DNA from: Gemmatimonadota bacterium
GTDB taxonomy: Bacteria; Latescibacterota; UBA2968; UBA8231
Direction: 5' to 3'
Assembly: GCA_009840005.1 (NCBI GenBank)
Contig: VXOR01000077.1
Location: forward strand, 1-62,210
Length of the DNA: 62,210 bases
Translations under genes and position numbers: made by a program
In this document: positions 50,054 to 61,400 of the stretch, in pieces
How the letters are laid out: each line of letters begins with the position of its first letter
How positions within the stretch are numbered: position 1 is the stretch's first letter
Notes under the pieces: generated by a model
What the model saw: only the letters and a program-made list of their open reading frames with translations
Databases searched by the model: none
What the model was told of the DNA's origin: nothing

Positions 50054-51379
50054 GTGCTTACATCACTTGCCGACCTCGAAGCGCGCTATCGCCGCGCTAG
50101 CCCGAACTCCCGCGCCCTTTTTGAGCAGGGCCGTTCCTATACGGCCGGTGCGGCCAAAGGCGCGTATTACTACCCGCCCTATCCACTCACCATGGCCCGC
50201 GGCCAAGGCTGCTACCTGTGGGATGTCGATGGACGGCGCTACGTCGATTGCGCCAACCACCACACGGCCCAAGTCCTCGGGCACGGAAACGAGCTTGTGG
50301 AAGCAGCCGTGCGCGAGCAAATGCAAAAGGGCATTGCCTTGGGCGCGCCCATTGGCATCGAAAGCGAAATCGCCCGCGCAATGTGCGACCGAGTGGATGC
50401 GCTGGAGCGGATTCGCTTTGTCAACTCTGGAACCGAGGCCACGCTGCACGCGATTCGCCTAGCGCGAGGCTACACGCAGCGCGGCAAAATTGCCAAGTTC
50501 GAGGGCGGCTACCACGGCAGCCACGACGCCGTGGAAGTCAGCGTGGCCCCGCCCCTAGACCAAGCCGGCCCCGCCGATGCGCCCATCGCCGTGCCAACAG
50601 CCGGCGGCATGTCTCCATCGGCCGCGTCCGAAGCCATCATCCTCCCCTACAGCGATCCAGAAGCCGTCGAACGGCTCGTCGCCGAACACGCCAGCGAACT
50701 CGCCTGCGTCCTCTTCGACCCCAAGGCCGGCGTCCTGGACATCCAGCCGGATTTTGCCCGCGCCGTGCGCGACATCACCCGCCGCCACGGAATTTTGCTC
50801 ATCTTCGACGAAATCGTTGGGTTCCGCACGAGCGTCGGAGGACTGCAAGAAGTGTACGGCATCGACCCGGACCTAAGTTGCTTTGGCAAGATCATCGGCG
50901 GCGGCTTTCCGGTAGGGGCCTTTGGCGGCCGGGCCGACCTGATGGACCTGTTCGACAACTCACAGCAAGCCACCGGCTTTTTTCAGAGCGGCACCTTTAG
51001 CGCACATCCCGTGGCCATGGCTGCTGGCCTAGCGACCCTGAACGAGCTGACGCCGCAAACCATCGCCCATTTGAACGCACTCGGAACGCGCTTAAAGGAC
51101 CAACTCAACGCGCTCTTTGCCGACCGTGCCATCGCCGCTCAAGCGGTCTGCACGGGGTCGGTCTTCAGCATCTATTTCGCCCGCGGCCCCATCGCCAACT
51201 ACCGCGCTCTCGCCGCCACCGACAAAACCCTCATTCAACCGCTCTTTCTCTCGCTCATCGAACAGGGGTACTTCCTCGGCCCAGGGCTGGGCATGTGCGC
51301 GCTTTCTGCGCCCATGGATCCCGGGCACATCGACGGCTTAGTCGCCGCAGTGGGGAACGCGCTGGCGGAGATAGCCTAA
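50054..51379 (+). CDS. Class III aminotransferase, glutamate-1-semialdehyde aminomutase-like
   Basis: This 441-aa PLP enzyme has GHGNELVEAAVREQMQKG, FVNSGTEATLHAIRLAR, FEGGYHGSHDAV and LIFDEIVGFR. The PLP lysine is in CFGKIIGGGFPVGAFGG. It resembles HemL-type aminomutases but may act on another substrate. GTG start at 50054 with no clear ribosome binding site. It precedes a PhyH gene. Confidence 0.88.
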   Translation: MLTSLADLEARYRRASPNSRALFEQGRSYTAGAAKGAYYYPPYPLTMARGQGCYLWDVDGRRYVDCANHHTAQVLGHGNELVEAAVREQMQKGIALGAPIGIESEIARAMCDRVDALERIRFVNSGTEATLHAIRLARGYTQRGKIAKFEGGYHGSHDAVEVSVAPPLDQAGPADAPIAVPTAGGMSPSAASEAIILPYSDPEAVERLVAEHASELACVLFDPKAGVLDIQPDFARAVRDITRRHGILLIFDEIVGFRTSVGGLQEVYGIDPDLSCFGKIIGGGFPVGAFGGRADLMDLFDNSQQATGFFQSGTFSAHPVAMAAGLATLNELTPQTIAHLNALGTRLKDQLNALFADRAIAAQAVCTGSVFSIYFARGPIANYRALAATDKTLIQPLFLSLIEQGYFLGPGLGMCALSAPMDPGHIDGLVAAVGNALAEIA

Positions 51380-51392
51380 TTTGGAGCAAACC

Positions 51393-52157
51393 ATGTCCGT
51401 ACTCAGCCCCGAACAAATCGCCCAGTACCAGCAGGACGGGTACACCATCTTGCGCAACGCCCTCTCCGCAGAAGACATCAGCGTACTCCGCACCCATATC
51501 GAAGGGATTGCCTCGGGTAACCTACCCTTCCCAGAGGCGAACATCGAGTTCGATCCCAACGCGCCCCGGCAACGCCACATCGATCACTTGCGCAAGATCA
51601 ACGGCCCGTCCGATTGCGATCCGTTCTTCCGCGACCACGCCACGCGGGAGCCCCTCCTCACCGCAGCCGCCGACCTGCTCGGTCCAGACGTCAAGCTCTA
51701 CGGCGACCAAGTTTTTATCAAGGGGCCAGGTGGCCTAGAAAAGACCTATCACCAAGACTCCGCGTACTTCCACATCGAGCCGATGGCCATCGCCACCGCT
51801 TGGGTCGCCTTAGACGATGTAACCCTTGAAAACGGCTGCTTGTGGGTCGTGCCGGGCAGCCACCGCGAGGGACTAATTGACCACAGCGAGGTGTGGATGG
51901 TCGGCGAGCGGCAAGACAAGAAAGTCCCTGACGCAGCCATCGACCACCAGCGCGAACAGCCCATCCTGCTGCAAGCGGGCGACTGCTCTTTCCACCACAG
52001 CCTACTCTTGCACCGCTCTGGCTCCAACCAAACGACGACGCGCCGTCGCGGCATGGCCACCCACTACATGAGCGCCCGCTCGCACTGGACGGGCCGCCCC
52101 GAGGACAAGCCCGAATACCCTCTTCTGCGTGGACGGGAACACGCCGGCTGCGTGTAG
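51393..52157 (+). CDS. PhyH family dioxygenase (H-x-D)
   Basis: This 254-aa protein has YHQDSAYFHIEP (iron motif near residue 115), GCLWVVPGSHREG, distal His in HHSLLLHRSGSN and arginines in TTTRRRGMATHY. TTGGAGC precedes ATG 51393. It follows the aminotransferase gene by 13 bases, suggesting one transcript. Confidence 0.9.
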   Translation: MSVLSPEQIAQYQQDGYTILRNALSAEDISVLRTHIEGIASGNLPFPEANIEFDPNAPRQRHIDHLRKINGPSDCDPFFRDHATREPLLTAAADLLGPDVKLYGDQVFIKGPGGLEKTYHQDSAYFHIEPMAIATAWVALDDVTLENGCLWVVPGSHREGLIDHSEVWMVGERQDKKVPDAAIDHQREQPILLQAGDCSFHHSLLLHRSGSNQTTTRRRGMATHYMSARSHWTGRPEDKPEYPLLRGREHAGCV

Positions 52158-52210
52158 AAAAGAGTCCAATCTACGCACAAACGCAAAGAGGTTGCCGCGA
52201 GGACGGAATT

Positions 52211-53407
52211 ATGCTGAGAGACGACGAATTGGTGGAACTTATTCGCCGTGGCGAAAGCGACCGCGTGGAATTCACCGAATCTACTACAGACCTGGACAAA
52301 GTCCGGCAAGCGATCTGCGCTTTTGCCAACGATCTGCCGGACCACAGGCAGCCCGGTGTCTTCTTTATGGGCCTCAAAGACGATGGGAGCAGCGCGGGCC
52401 TGACAATTGACGACAAACTCTTACAGAGGCTCGGTGGCCTGAGAAACGATGGCAAAATTCTTCCTTTCCCAGCCATGGAAGTTGACAAGAGACTTCTGAA
52501 CGGCATAGACGTTGCCGTGATACAGGTAGAGCCTTCGGACAATCCACCCGTTAAAGTCGATGGCAGATGCTGGATTCGAGTTGGCCCAAGACGCGCCCAA
52601 GCCACTGCGGGGGAAGAACGCCGTCTAACTGAGAAAAGAGCTTGGGGCAATTTGCCGTACGATGCTCATCCGGTACCCCTATCATCCATAGAGCGCGATC
52701 TAGACTTAATGAAATTTAGCAATGAATACCTACCGGCCGCTGTTTCGCCAGAAGTTTTACGAGAAAATGACCGCCAACTGATAGAACAACTGCAAGCCTT
52801 GCGTCTGACCACGCCAGATGGGATACCCACGGCAACGGCGCTCCTCATGTTGGGAAGAGACCCGCGCTATTGGTTTCCCGGCGCGTACATTCAATTTGTC
52901 CGCTTTGCAGAGAATGAGCTTTCCAATACCACGCTCGATCAAGCCGAATTATCCGGCCCGCTCCCAGAACAATTGCGAGCACTAGATCTCCTGCTCAAAC
53001 GGAACATTGGAACCGCCCTTGACCTCCGGGGGACAACCCATGCAGAAAAACCAGACTATCCATTTGACGCGCTGCGAGAGCTCGTCCGCAACGCCGTAAT
53101 TCACCGCACCTACGAAAGCTATACTCCCGTGCGCGTCACGTGGTTTGCCGACAGAGTGGAAATCCGCAACCCCGGCTCGGTATATGGGGATGTCACCAAA
53201 GAGAATTTCGGACAGCCCGGGGCTACGGCCTATCGCAACCCCACTCTCGCCGAGGCCATGAAAACCTTGGGGTTTATGCAGCGTTTCGGCATCGGGATAC
53301 AAACGGCTCGTAACGCATTGGCGGCAAACGGTAACCCACCGCCTGAATTTGACATTCAGGATACCTTCTTTTGTGTTACAATACACCAGCAAAACGAACA
53401 GCCATGA
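52211..53407 (+). CDS. AlbA_2 (Schlafen-like) ATP-binding protein
   Basis: This 398-aa protein has an N-terminal AlbA_2/Schlafen-type domain (GESDRVEFTESTTDLDKVRQAICAFAND, GVFFMGLKDDGS) at residues 13-115. A C-terminal GHKL-like region is marked by ALRELVRNAVIHRTYES, RVEIRNPGSVYG and RFGIGIQTARNAL. This combination occurs in transcription regulators and in defence loci. It begins the run of coupled genes: its stop overlaps the ParA-like ATG by 4 bases. Confidence 0.8.
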   Translation: MLRDDELVELIRRGESDRVEFTESTTDLDKVRQAICAFANDLPDHRQPGVFFMGLKDDGSSAGLTIDDKLLQRLGGLRNDGKILPFPAMEVDKRLLNGIDVAVIQVEPSDNPPVKVDGRCWIRVGPRRAQATAGEERRLTEKRAWGNLPYDAHPVPLSSIERDLDLMKFSNEYLPAAVSPEVLRENDRQLIEQLQALRLTTPDGIPTATALLMLGRDPRYWFPGAYIQFVRFAENELSNTTLDQAELSGPLPEQLRALDLLLKRNIGTALDLRGTTHAEKPDYPFDALRELVRNAVIHRTYESYTPVRVTWFADRVEIRNPGSVYGDVTKENFGQPGATAYRNPTLAEAMKTLGFMQRFGIGIQTARNALAANGNPPPEFDIQDTFFCVTIHQQNEQP

Positions 53408-54399
53408 AGACCGTCGCGTTTTTCAACAACAAGGGCGGCGTGGGCACGACCTCTTTGGTCTATCACCTCGCGTGGATGTTCAGCGAACTAGACTATCGCG
53501 TCGTCGTCGCCGACTTCGATCCGCAAGCTGACCTGAGCGGAATGTTTCTGGGCGAAAGCGGGCTCGAATCCCTATTGGAAACGAAGAGCGGCAAAACGGT
53601 AGATGCCAACTTCGCCTCCCTGTTCAAAGGAACGGGAGACATCGCCGCGCAACCTCATATCGAGAAAATTGAAGAACGAATCGGCTTATTGGTTGGCGAC
53701 CTCTCGCTTTCCACCCGCGCCGGGGAGTTCGCCGAATGCTGGTCCAAGTGCTTGGATGGCGAAGAAAGGGCGTTTCGCATCACCACCGCCTTTGCGCGGC
53801 TGGTAGCCACTGCCAACGACCTGTTTGCAGCGGACTTGGTCTTGATAGACGTCGGACCAACCCTCGGGCCTCTCAACCGGGCCGCGCTAATCGCCAGCGA
53901 CCACGTAGTCATTCCGCTCGCCACGGATTCGTTTTCTTTGCGAGGTTTGTGCAACGTAGGATCGACATTGGCTGATTGGCGAAAGGCCTGGAGAAAACGC
54001 ATGGACGCAAAGCCCAACAATCTGGATTTTGTTCTGCCCAGCGGCAACATGCAGCCGCTCGGATATATCGTCAGACGTCGCGTCATCCGCTTGGACCGTC
54101 CCGTGCAGGCATTGCACAAGTGGATTAGCAAAATACCCAAAGAATACAGACGGGCCGTGCTGCAATGCGACGCGTCAACAACGCCGACCATCGACACCGA
54201 TGAGTATCTGCTGGCGAACTTGCAAGAATACCGCTCACTCATGCCCCTAGCTCAAGAGGCGAATAAGCCCATGTTTATGCTGAAACCAGCTGATGGTGCT
54301 CTGGGTGCCTATATGAATGCGGTCGTGAGTTGTTACCAAGACTATCGCTCGCTGGCACAAAAAATTAGCGACAAGCTGGCCACGTCCAATGATGCCTAA
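53404..54399 (+). CDS. ParA-like ATPase with altered P-loop
   Basis: This 331-aa protein starts MKTVAFFNNKGGVGTTSLVY. The deviant Walker A of ParA/MinD should read KGGVGKTS; here residue 15 is Thr (codon ACG, one base from AAG). The signature Lys10 remains. Other motifs are intact: VVVADFDPQADLSGMFL and LVLIDVGPTLGPLNRAALIA. The protein may bind but not cleave ATP, or be inactive. It overlaps the AlbA_2 gene by 4 bases and the nuclease-methylase gene by 11 bases. Confidence 0.82.
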   Translation: MKTVAFFNNKGGVGTTSLVYHLAWMFSELDYRVVVADFDPQADLSGMFLGESGLESLLETKSGKTVDANFASLFKGTGDIAAQPHIEKIEERIGLLVGDLSLSTRAGEFAECWSKCLDGEERAFRITTAFARLVATANDLFAADLVLIDVGPTLGPLNRAALIASDHVVIPLATDSFSLRGLCNVGSTLADWRKAWRKRMDAKPNNLDFVLPSGNMQPLGYIVRRRVIRLDRPVQALHKWISKIPKEYRRAVLQCDASTTPTIDTDEYLLANLQEYRSLMPLAQEANKPMFMLKPADGALGAYMNAVVSCYQDYRSLAQKISDKLATSNDA

Positions 54400-57300
54400 C
54401 CCCCTCTACCTCCAAGGCAGTCTATTCGCCCAAGACCTCCTCGACAGCTCCATTACAGAATTTCCCGAGTGGGAGGCTTACGACGATCACGATCTCGCCA
54501 CATTCGAGAGCGAGGTGCAGGCGCTCTTCGACCGCTTCCCCACGGACGGTAGCCCCAACGAAACCCAAACTGAGGATGACCTAATCTGGCCGGTTTTGCG
54601 CCTGCTCGGCTGGACTGAGAGCTTGCGGCAGCAAAACCTGAGTGCCAAAGGGCGCGAAGACGTGCCGGACGGGCTGCTATTTGAGGATGCTGCGGCCAAG
54701 GACCGGGCTAACAGACTCACCCAAGAATGGAAGCGGTACGAACACGGCCTCGCCATCGTCGAATCTAAGCGGTGGATTTTGCCACTTGATCGCGGCGACG
54801 ATAAAAAGGCCGCGCCTTCTACCCAAATGCTTCGCTACTTGCGCCGGGTAGATGACTTGGCCAATGGTAAGCTGCGCTGGGGCATACTCACGAATGGGGC
54901 GCGCTGGCGGCTTTACTATGCGGGTGCGCGTTCCGTCGCCGAGCAGTTCTACGAGATCGATCTCATGCAGACCCTCGACCTGCCGAATGAGCGCAGCCAC
55001 TATCTAAAGGTGTTCGCGCTGGTCTTTGGCCGCGCGGCGTTCCTGCCGGACGACGATGGGCGCACCTTGCACCAGCGCATACTCGACGAAGGACGATTCT
55101 ACGAAGAGCGCGTAGCCACCAGCCTTTCCGCGGTCGTCTTCGATCAAGTTTTCCCCCAACTCGCTGACGCTATTTTCAAGGCCGCGCCCGCCGCGTCATT
55201 ATCCGAGATACGCAACGCCGCCCTAACTCTGTTCTACCGCCTGTTGTTCATAACTGTACGCCGAAGACCGCGACTTGCTGCCCGTGAGAGACGACGCGTA
55301 TGACGACTATAGCCTGCGCCGGGTGCGCGACGACATAGGCAAGCGCAAGGGACAGGGCGATGTATTCTCCAATACAGCCGCTCGCTACTGGTCGGCCATC
55401 CGCGACCTATGCCGCATCATCAACGAGGGCGACGCCTCCATTGGTCTGCCGCCTTACAACGGCGGCCTGTTCGACCAAGAGCGCACACCGCTTTTGTCCA
55501 GCATCCAATTGGGCGATCAGGTCGTGGCCGATGTGATTTATGCCCTGTCCTTTGACACCACATTGGAAAGCCAACGCTACATCAACTATCGCAACTTGAG
55601 TGTGGAGCAGCTTGGGTCTATTTACGAGCGGCTGCTGGAACGCGAACTGGTGCAGAAGGCAGGCGGCATCGACGTACGGCTCAACGTCTTTGCCCGCAAG
55701 GGGTCGGGCAGTTACTACACGCCGGACGCGCTTGTGAGCCTGATTATCAAGGAGACTGTTGGCCCACTCGTCGAGGGGCGCAGTGCCGAGCAGACATTGG
55801 ACTTGAAAATCTGCGACCCGGCCATGGGGTCTGGACACTTTCTGACGAGCCTAGTCGATTACCTGAGCGACCGCGTTATCGAGGCGATGGCCGCAGTCGA
55901 TGTTTCGCCGCTGGCGGCCCGCATCGAGGCCATGCGCGAGACGATCATGGTGAATGCCGAAAAAGGCGGCTGGCGCATTGATGCCGAGCGGCTCGACGAC
56001 CGCCACATTGTGCGGCGCATGGTGCTCAAGCGATGCGTGTACGGGGTCGATAAAAATCCCATGGCCGTGGAGTTGGCCAAGGTATCGCTGTGGCTGCACA
56101 CCTTTACGGCGGGCGCGCCGCTGAGCTTTCTCGACCATCACTTGCGCTGCGGCGACAGCCTGTTTGGGGGCTGGGTCAACAAGGCGATGGACGACGAGAA
56201 CGCGCTCTTCCTACAAGGCCCGATCAGCGAGGCGACCCGCATGGCTGAAGCCATGCAGTCGATTGAGGAGTTGACCGACGCCGAGATTGAGGAGACGGAT
56301 CGCTCGGCTGCGCTCTTTGCCGACATGCAGGCCGGGACGCAACCGTTGGCGGATTTCCTTTCGTTGGTCCATGCGTTTGCGTGGCTAAACGTGCGGGACA
56401 AAGAAGACAAAATCGCCTTGCAAAACTTTTTGTCGAGCCGGTTGGGAGACCCGGTCGCCATTGCGGCTGGCGAACTTGCCCCCAAGACGGACGTGCCCGA
56501 GCCCGAGCGGTTTGCGCGGCTGTTCGCACAGGCGCGGGTACTGATGGACGAAGAGCGGTTTCTGAACTGGCAGGTCGCCTTTCCGGGTATATGGCAGGAT
56601 TGGGAGGGGCCTAGGTTGCACGGCGGCTTTGACGCGGTGATTGGCAATCCGCCTTGGGATCGGATCAAGCTGCAACAGGTGGAGTGGTTTGCGGCGAGGC
56701 GACCAGAGATTGCCAAGGCGCAACGAGCTGCTGACCGCAAGAAGATGATCGCTGCTTTGGAGAAGGCCGGCGATCCGCTGGCCAAAGAATTTGACCAAGC
56801 GAGCGAGCGCACTGCATTTACGGCTCAGATGGCGCGGGCGTCCGGCGACTATCCCCTATTGTCTGGCGGCGACGTGAACCTCTACTCCCTGTTCGTGGAA
56901 CGGGCAATGACGTTGGTGAATGCCCAGGGCATGGTTGGGCTGCTCACGCCGTCTGGCATTGCGTCTGACAAGACGGCGGCGAAGTTTTTTAAGGGAGTGG
57001 CGACCGAGGGGCGGCTGCGGGCACTCTACGATTTTGAGAATCGGCGTACGCGATACAAAGAAAAGCCCTTCTTCCCGGATGTGGACAGCCGGTTCAAGTT
57101 CTGCGCTTTTGTCGCAAGTTCGGCACCAACCGAAAATCCAGCTAAGTGCGCCTTCTTCCTCCAGGACGTTGCCGAACTCGACTCCCCCAAGCGTTGCTTC
57201 CCCCTAACGGCGCAGGACTTCGCCCGCGTCAATCCGAACACTGGCACAGCTCCCATCTTCCGCTCGCGGCGGGATGCGGAATTGACGACGGCAATCTATT

Positions 57301-58298
57301 CGCGCCTGCCGGTTCTAGTAGATCGCTCGAAGGGTGAGGAAATCAAGGCGTGGCCGGTGAAATACGTCCGTATGTTCGACATGACCAACGACTCCGACCT
57401 GTTCCGCACACGCGCAGAGCTAGAGGAGCAAGAAGGCGCGTTTCCCATCGGCGGCAACCGCTTCGGCAGTCCAACTGGTGAGTGGGTGCCGCTGTACGAA
57501 GGCAAAATGGTGCAGGCGTATGACCACCGGGCGGCGAGCGTTGTCGTCAACCCCGAAAATCCGCACCGACCAGCGCAGCCCGTGCCCGCAATCCCGGAGC
57601 AGCAACAGGATCCCGACTGGCTGCCTGATCCACAGTTCTGGGTAGCGAGAGACGCAATTTCGGTTCCTCACGCATCATTTTTACTCGGCTTTAAGGACGT
57701 GACGGCACCGACTAACGTGCGATCGATGATTGCGACTTTACTCCCAAATATCGGTGTTGGGAATACGCTGCCGGTTATCATAGGGACAGATGAGGAGCGC
57801 GATATAACTGCCAGCGGGGCTGCAATGTTGTTGGCGAATCTCAACGCCATTCCACTTGACTATATCGCCCGGCAAAAAATTCAAGGCCAGCATCTTAACT
57901 GGTACATAGTCGAACAACTTCCTGTCGTCCCTCTCGCCCTCTACGAGTCCACCCACTTCGGCCCCAAAACCGCCGTCCAAATCATCCGCGAAGCCGTCTT
58001 GGAACTCACGTACACCGCCCACGACATGGCCCCTTTCGCCCGCGACTTAGGCTATGCTGGCGATCCCTTCGTCTGGGACGACGACCGCCGCTTGCAACTC
58101 CGCGCCAAACTCGACGCCGTATTCTTCCACCTCTACGGCGTCATCGACCGCGACGACATCCGCTACATCTACTCCACCTTCCCCATCGTCAGACGCCAAG
58201 AAACCGCCGCCTACGGCAAGTACCGCTCCTGCGACCTCTGCCTCGCTTATATGAACGCTCTTGCTTCGGATCAACCGGACGCCGACGTTTTTGTATGA
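54389..58298 (+). pseudogene. Type IIG-like nuclease-methylase, split by a frameshift
   Basis: A gene of about 1300 codons is broken near 55253. The N part (54389-55303) has a PD-(D/E)XK-like region: EDDLIWPVLRLLGW, EDVPDGLLF and AIVESKRWILPL. The C part (from about 55254; the open frame starts at 55275) has SGSYYTPDALVSLIIKETVG, SAM motif DPAMGSGHFLTSLVDYL, catalytic GNPPWDRIKLQQ, and a target-recognition region. The junction reads CTGTTGTTCATA-A-CTGTACGCCG: removing one A joins LFYRLLFI to LYAEDRDLLPVRD, the expected Eco57I-family sequence. So this is one ancestral protein with an extra A, or a sequencing error. Confidence 0.85.
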
Positions 58299-58342
58299 TA
58301 AGCCGTTTTGGCTCTCGTCAGCCGCCGCAGGAGTCAGCCGGC

Positions 58343-58370
58343 CGTCATTTCCGCGCAAGCAGGAATCCAG
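58343..58370. repeat. Short inverted repeat of the GTCATT-x-CCGC type
   Basis: CGTCATTTCCGCGCAAGCAG followed by GAATCCAG, a near-palindrome (ATTTCC/GGAAT arms). It resembles the common dispersed repeat with CGTCATTCCCGCG-AAGCGGGAATCC. It lies in the 114-bp gap before the SIR2 gene. Confidence 0.5.
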
Positions 58371-58412
58371 TTCATTAAGGCATGACAGACCACTGAGACA
58401 TCCGTAAAAACC

Positions 58413-61400
58413 ATGAAAATCGCAGAAATCGACTTTCCTTCTCCTCTATTGTCCGCCTTGCGCGATGGCGAATTGGTCATTTTCGCCGGCGCAGGCGTCT
58501 CAAAGGGTAAGCCTGCGTGTCTGCCACTATTCAAAGAGTTGGCGGAAAAGATCGCGCAAGGAACCGGCGAAGTATTGCGAGAAAAAGAATCAGAGAGAGA
58601 ACCAGAGGACCGCTTTCTCGGCAGACTTCACCAAAAAGGCGTGAAAGTGCATGAGCGAGCCGTGCAGGAGCTTTCCCGCAATAATCCCAAGCCGACTGAT
58701 CTGCACCGAGACCTTTTGCGGCTCTATCAAAAAAACGGCGAGCAAGTTCGCGTCGTTACCACTAACTTCGACCTCTTGTTTGAGGAGGCGGCACAAGCCG
58801 TCTTCGGTGCCGTACCCGAGATATTCCGGGCACCGGCATTGCCGCTAGGACGAGATTTCAATGGAATCGTCCACGTTCACGGTGCCCTGAGCCATCGCCA
58901 AGGGATGGTACTCACCGATGAGGACTTCGGTCGTGCGTATCTGACCGAGGGATGGGCGAGACGCTTTCTCGTCGAATTATTCCGTCGCTTCCCCGTCCTT
59001 TTCGTCGGCTACCGCCACAACGACATGATTCTGAATTATTTGGCACGTGCGCTCCCTCCTGACGAGACGAAACCGCGTTTCGCCCTGACGGATGATAACG
59101 ACTTGCAGCGTTGGAATGCGCTTAAGATCGAATCCATAGGTTATCCTAAAGATCAACACGAGGTTCTTTACGAGGGCGTCTGCCGCTTGGCAGAGTATGT
59201 AAACCGTGGCGTTTTAGACTGGCAGAGGGAAATTACTGACCTCGCGGAAAAACCGCCTCCTTCCCTAGACGAAGAAGCAGCCGATCTCATCGCCGATTCC
59301 CTCTCGGATGCGGTACGGACACGGTTCTTCACTCAAGCGGCCACCTCGCCTGAATGGATCGACTGGCTCAGCAAGCGTGGGCATCTGGATCCGCTTTTCG
59401 GCACTGACGACCTATCCGAACCGAGCGCGGTACTAGCCGGTTGGTTAGCTGAGAACTTCGCCCACGATCAGGCTTATAAGCTCTTTCTACTGATTGCCCA
59501 ACATCAAATGCAACTGAACCCGTCTTTCTGGTATCACTTGCAATGGGCTATAGGGAAAGGAGAGAAGCCGCTGGACGAGGACACTCTATCTCGTTGGGTT
59601 TCGTTGCTACTCGAAACCGCTCCAGCAGATATGAACTGGCCTATGTGGCTGGAGATCAGCAAGCGCTGCAACGATCAAAACTTGATGCCGGCCTTGTTGC
59701 AGATTTTCGCTGCAATGTTGAAAAGTCGCCTTCTATTGAAGGGCTTCAAATGGCCCTCTGACGATGAAAACGATCAGATGCTAAGGATAGATGTCGATCT
59801 GCCGCTAGCTTGTGATCTCTACGAACTCAATGAACTCTGGGAAAAAGGACTCAAGCCGAACCTATCTCAAGTAGCTGAACCATTGCTCTCGCTGGTCGTC
59901 CAGTATTTCGAAGACCGGCATCGCACCCTGTCCATGTGGCAACAGCCAGACATAGGGGATTATATAAGTTGTCCAGCCATCGAGCCCCATGCCCATGCCC
60001 AAAACATATCTGTCGAAGACATTGACATTTTGACTGACGCAGCGCGAGACTCCCTTGAGTGGCTAGCGTCGAATCAGGCCAACGTAGCAGCAGCATGGTG
60101 CGATCTCCTAATTTCCTCCGATATACCGCGACTGCGCCGTTTAGCGGTACACACATTATCCGTGCGCTCTGATTTGACGGCGGACGCCAAAATAGACTGG
60201 CTGTTGACGCGTATCGGCCTATACGACTTGAACGCACACCATGAGACTTTTCGGGCCGTGAAACAGACCTACCCACAAGCCAGCCCAGCACAACGCGAGA
60301 AGCTCATCGAAGTTGTATTGGCTTATCGTTGGCTAGGTGAAGACCTCTCTAACAGAGAAGAGAACACGGCGTACAGGCACTTCAATTGGCTGTCTTGGCT
60401 TCACGACGTAGATCCCACTTGGACCTTGGCTAAGACTAAGCTGGATGAGGTATGGAAGAAGTATCCAAAATTTAAAAAACCAGAACATCCAGACTTCATA
60501 TTTTTGCCGAAGTCGGTAGAAACGAAAAGTCCTTGGAGCGTTAAAGAATTGCTGGCAAAACCAGCAGGCGAGTGGCTCGAAAAATTGTTGTCTTTCCACT
60601 CAAACGACCCCTTTGACGAGCATCTACTCCAAAGTGCCGTAGGAGATGCGGCGAAGCAAGAGTTCAGATGGGGGCTCGACTTAGCAGATGCACTGGTCTC
60701 AAGGGAAAATTGGGAAACTAACTTCTGGACTGCGCTGATACAGGCTTGGTCGGGAACAGTGCTTGACGAAAATCAAATCCGCACAGTCATCCATCACCTG
60801 AAAAATGCCAATTTGTATCAAAAACATGGGCGTGAGATTGCCTACATACTTTACAATTTAGTAAGAGATGGCGGCAGGCCTTATGCGTTAGAATTGCTCC
60901 CGCAAGCGAACAAGATCGCCGCAGCTCTTTGGGCCAGTATCGACCGAGAACCGCCTTTCTATGAAATGTCGAATTGGCTGAGCTCGTCCTCTGCAACTCT
61001 CGCCCTGTTCTGGCTGGAAAGCCTATCTCTATGGAGAAAACAGCAAGACCCGGTCCCCAATAGACTTGATGGCGAGTATTTAGCGGCACTGTCGAAAATT
61101 GTAGAAGATCGGACGATAGGGAGAAGATTTGGCAAGACCATTCTCGTGGGGGAATTTGTGTTCCTGTTAGCGATCGATGAGAACTGGACAAAGGAAAATC
61201 TGCTACCGCTTTTCTTTAAGAAAAACCACAGGAATGCCGACGACTATAAAGCGATCTGGAATGGTTTTTTGACTTTGGGACGTCTCACCCCTCCCGTAGC
61301 GGAACTTCTGGGGGAAGCATTTCTCGAAGCTGTTCAGTATATCAACAGCGATTTATCTGATCGGCGCGATAAATTTATCGAAGCGTATGTGACCATGATC

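Noticed and set aside
54400..55274. Two separate genes for the nuclease part and the methylase part
   Set aside because: The sequence at 55253 shows that one extra A breaks a single known protein pattern, so one disrupted gene is the better reading.
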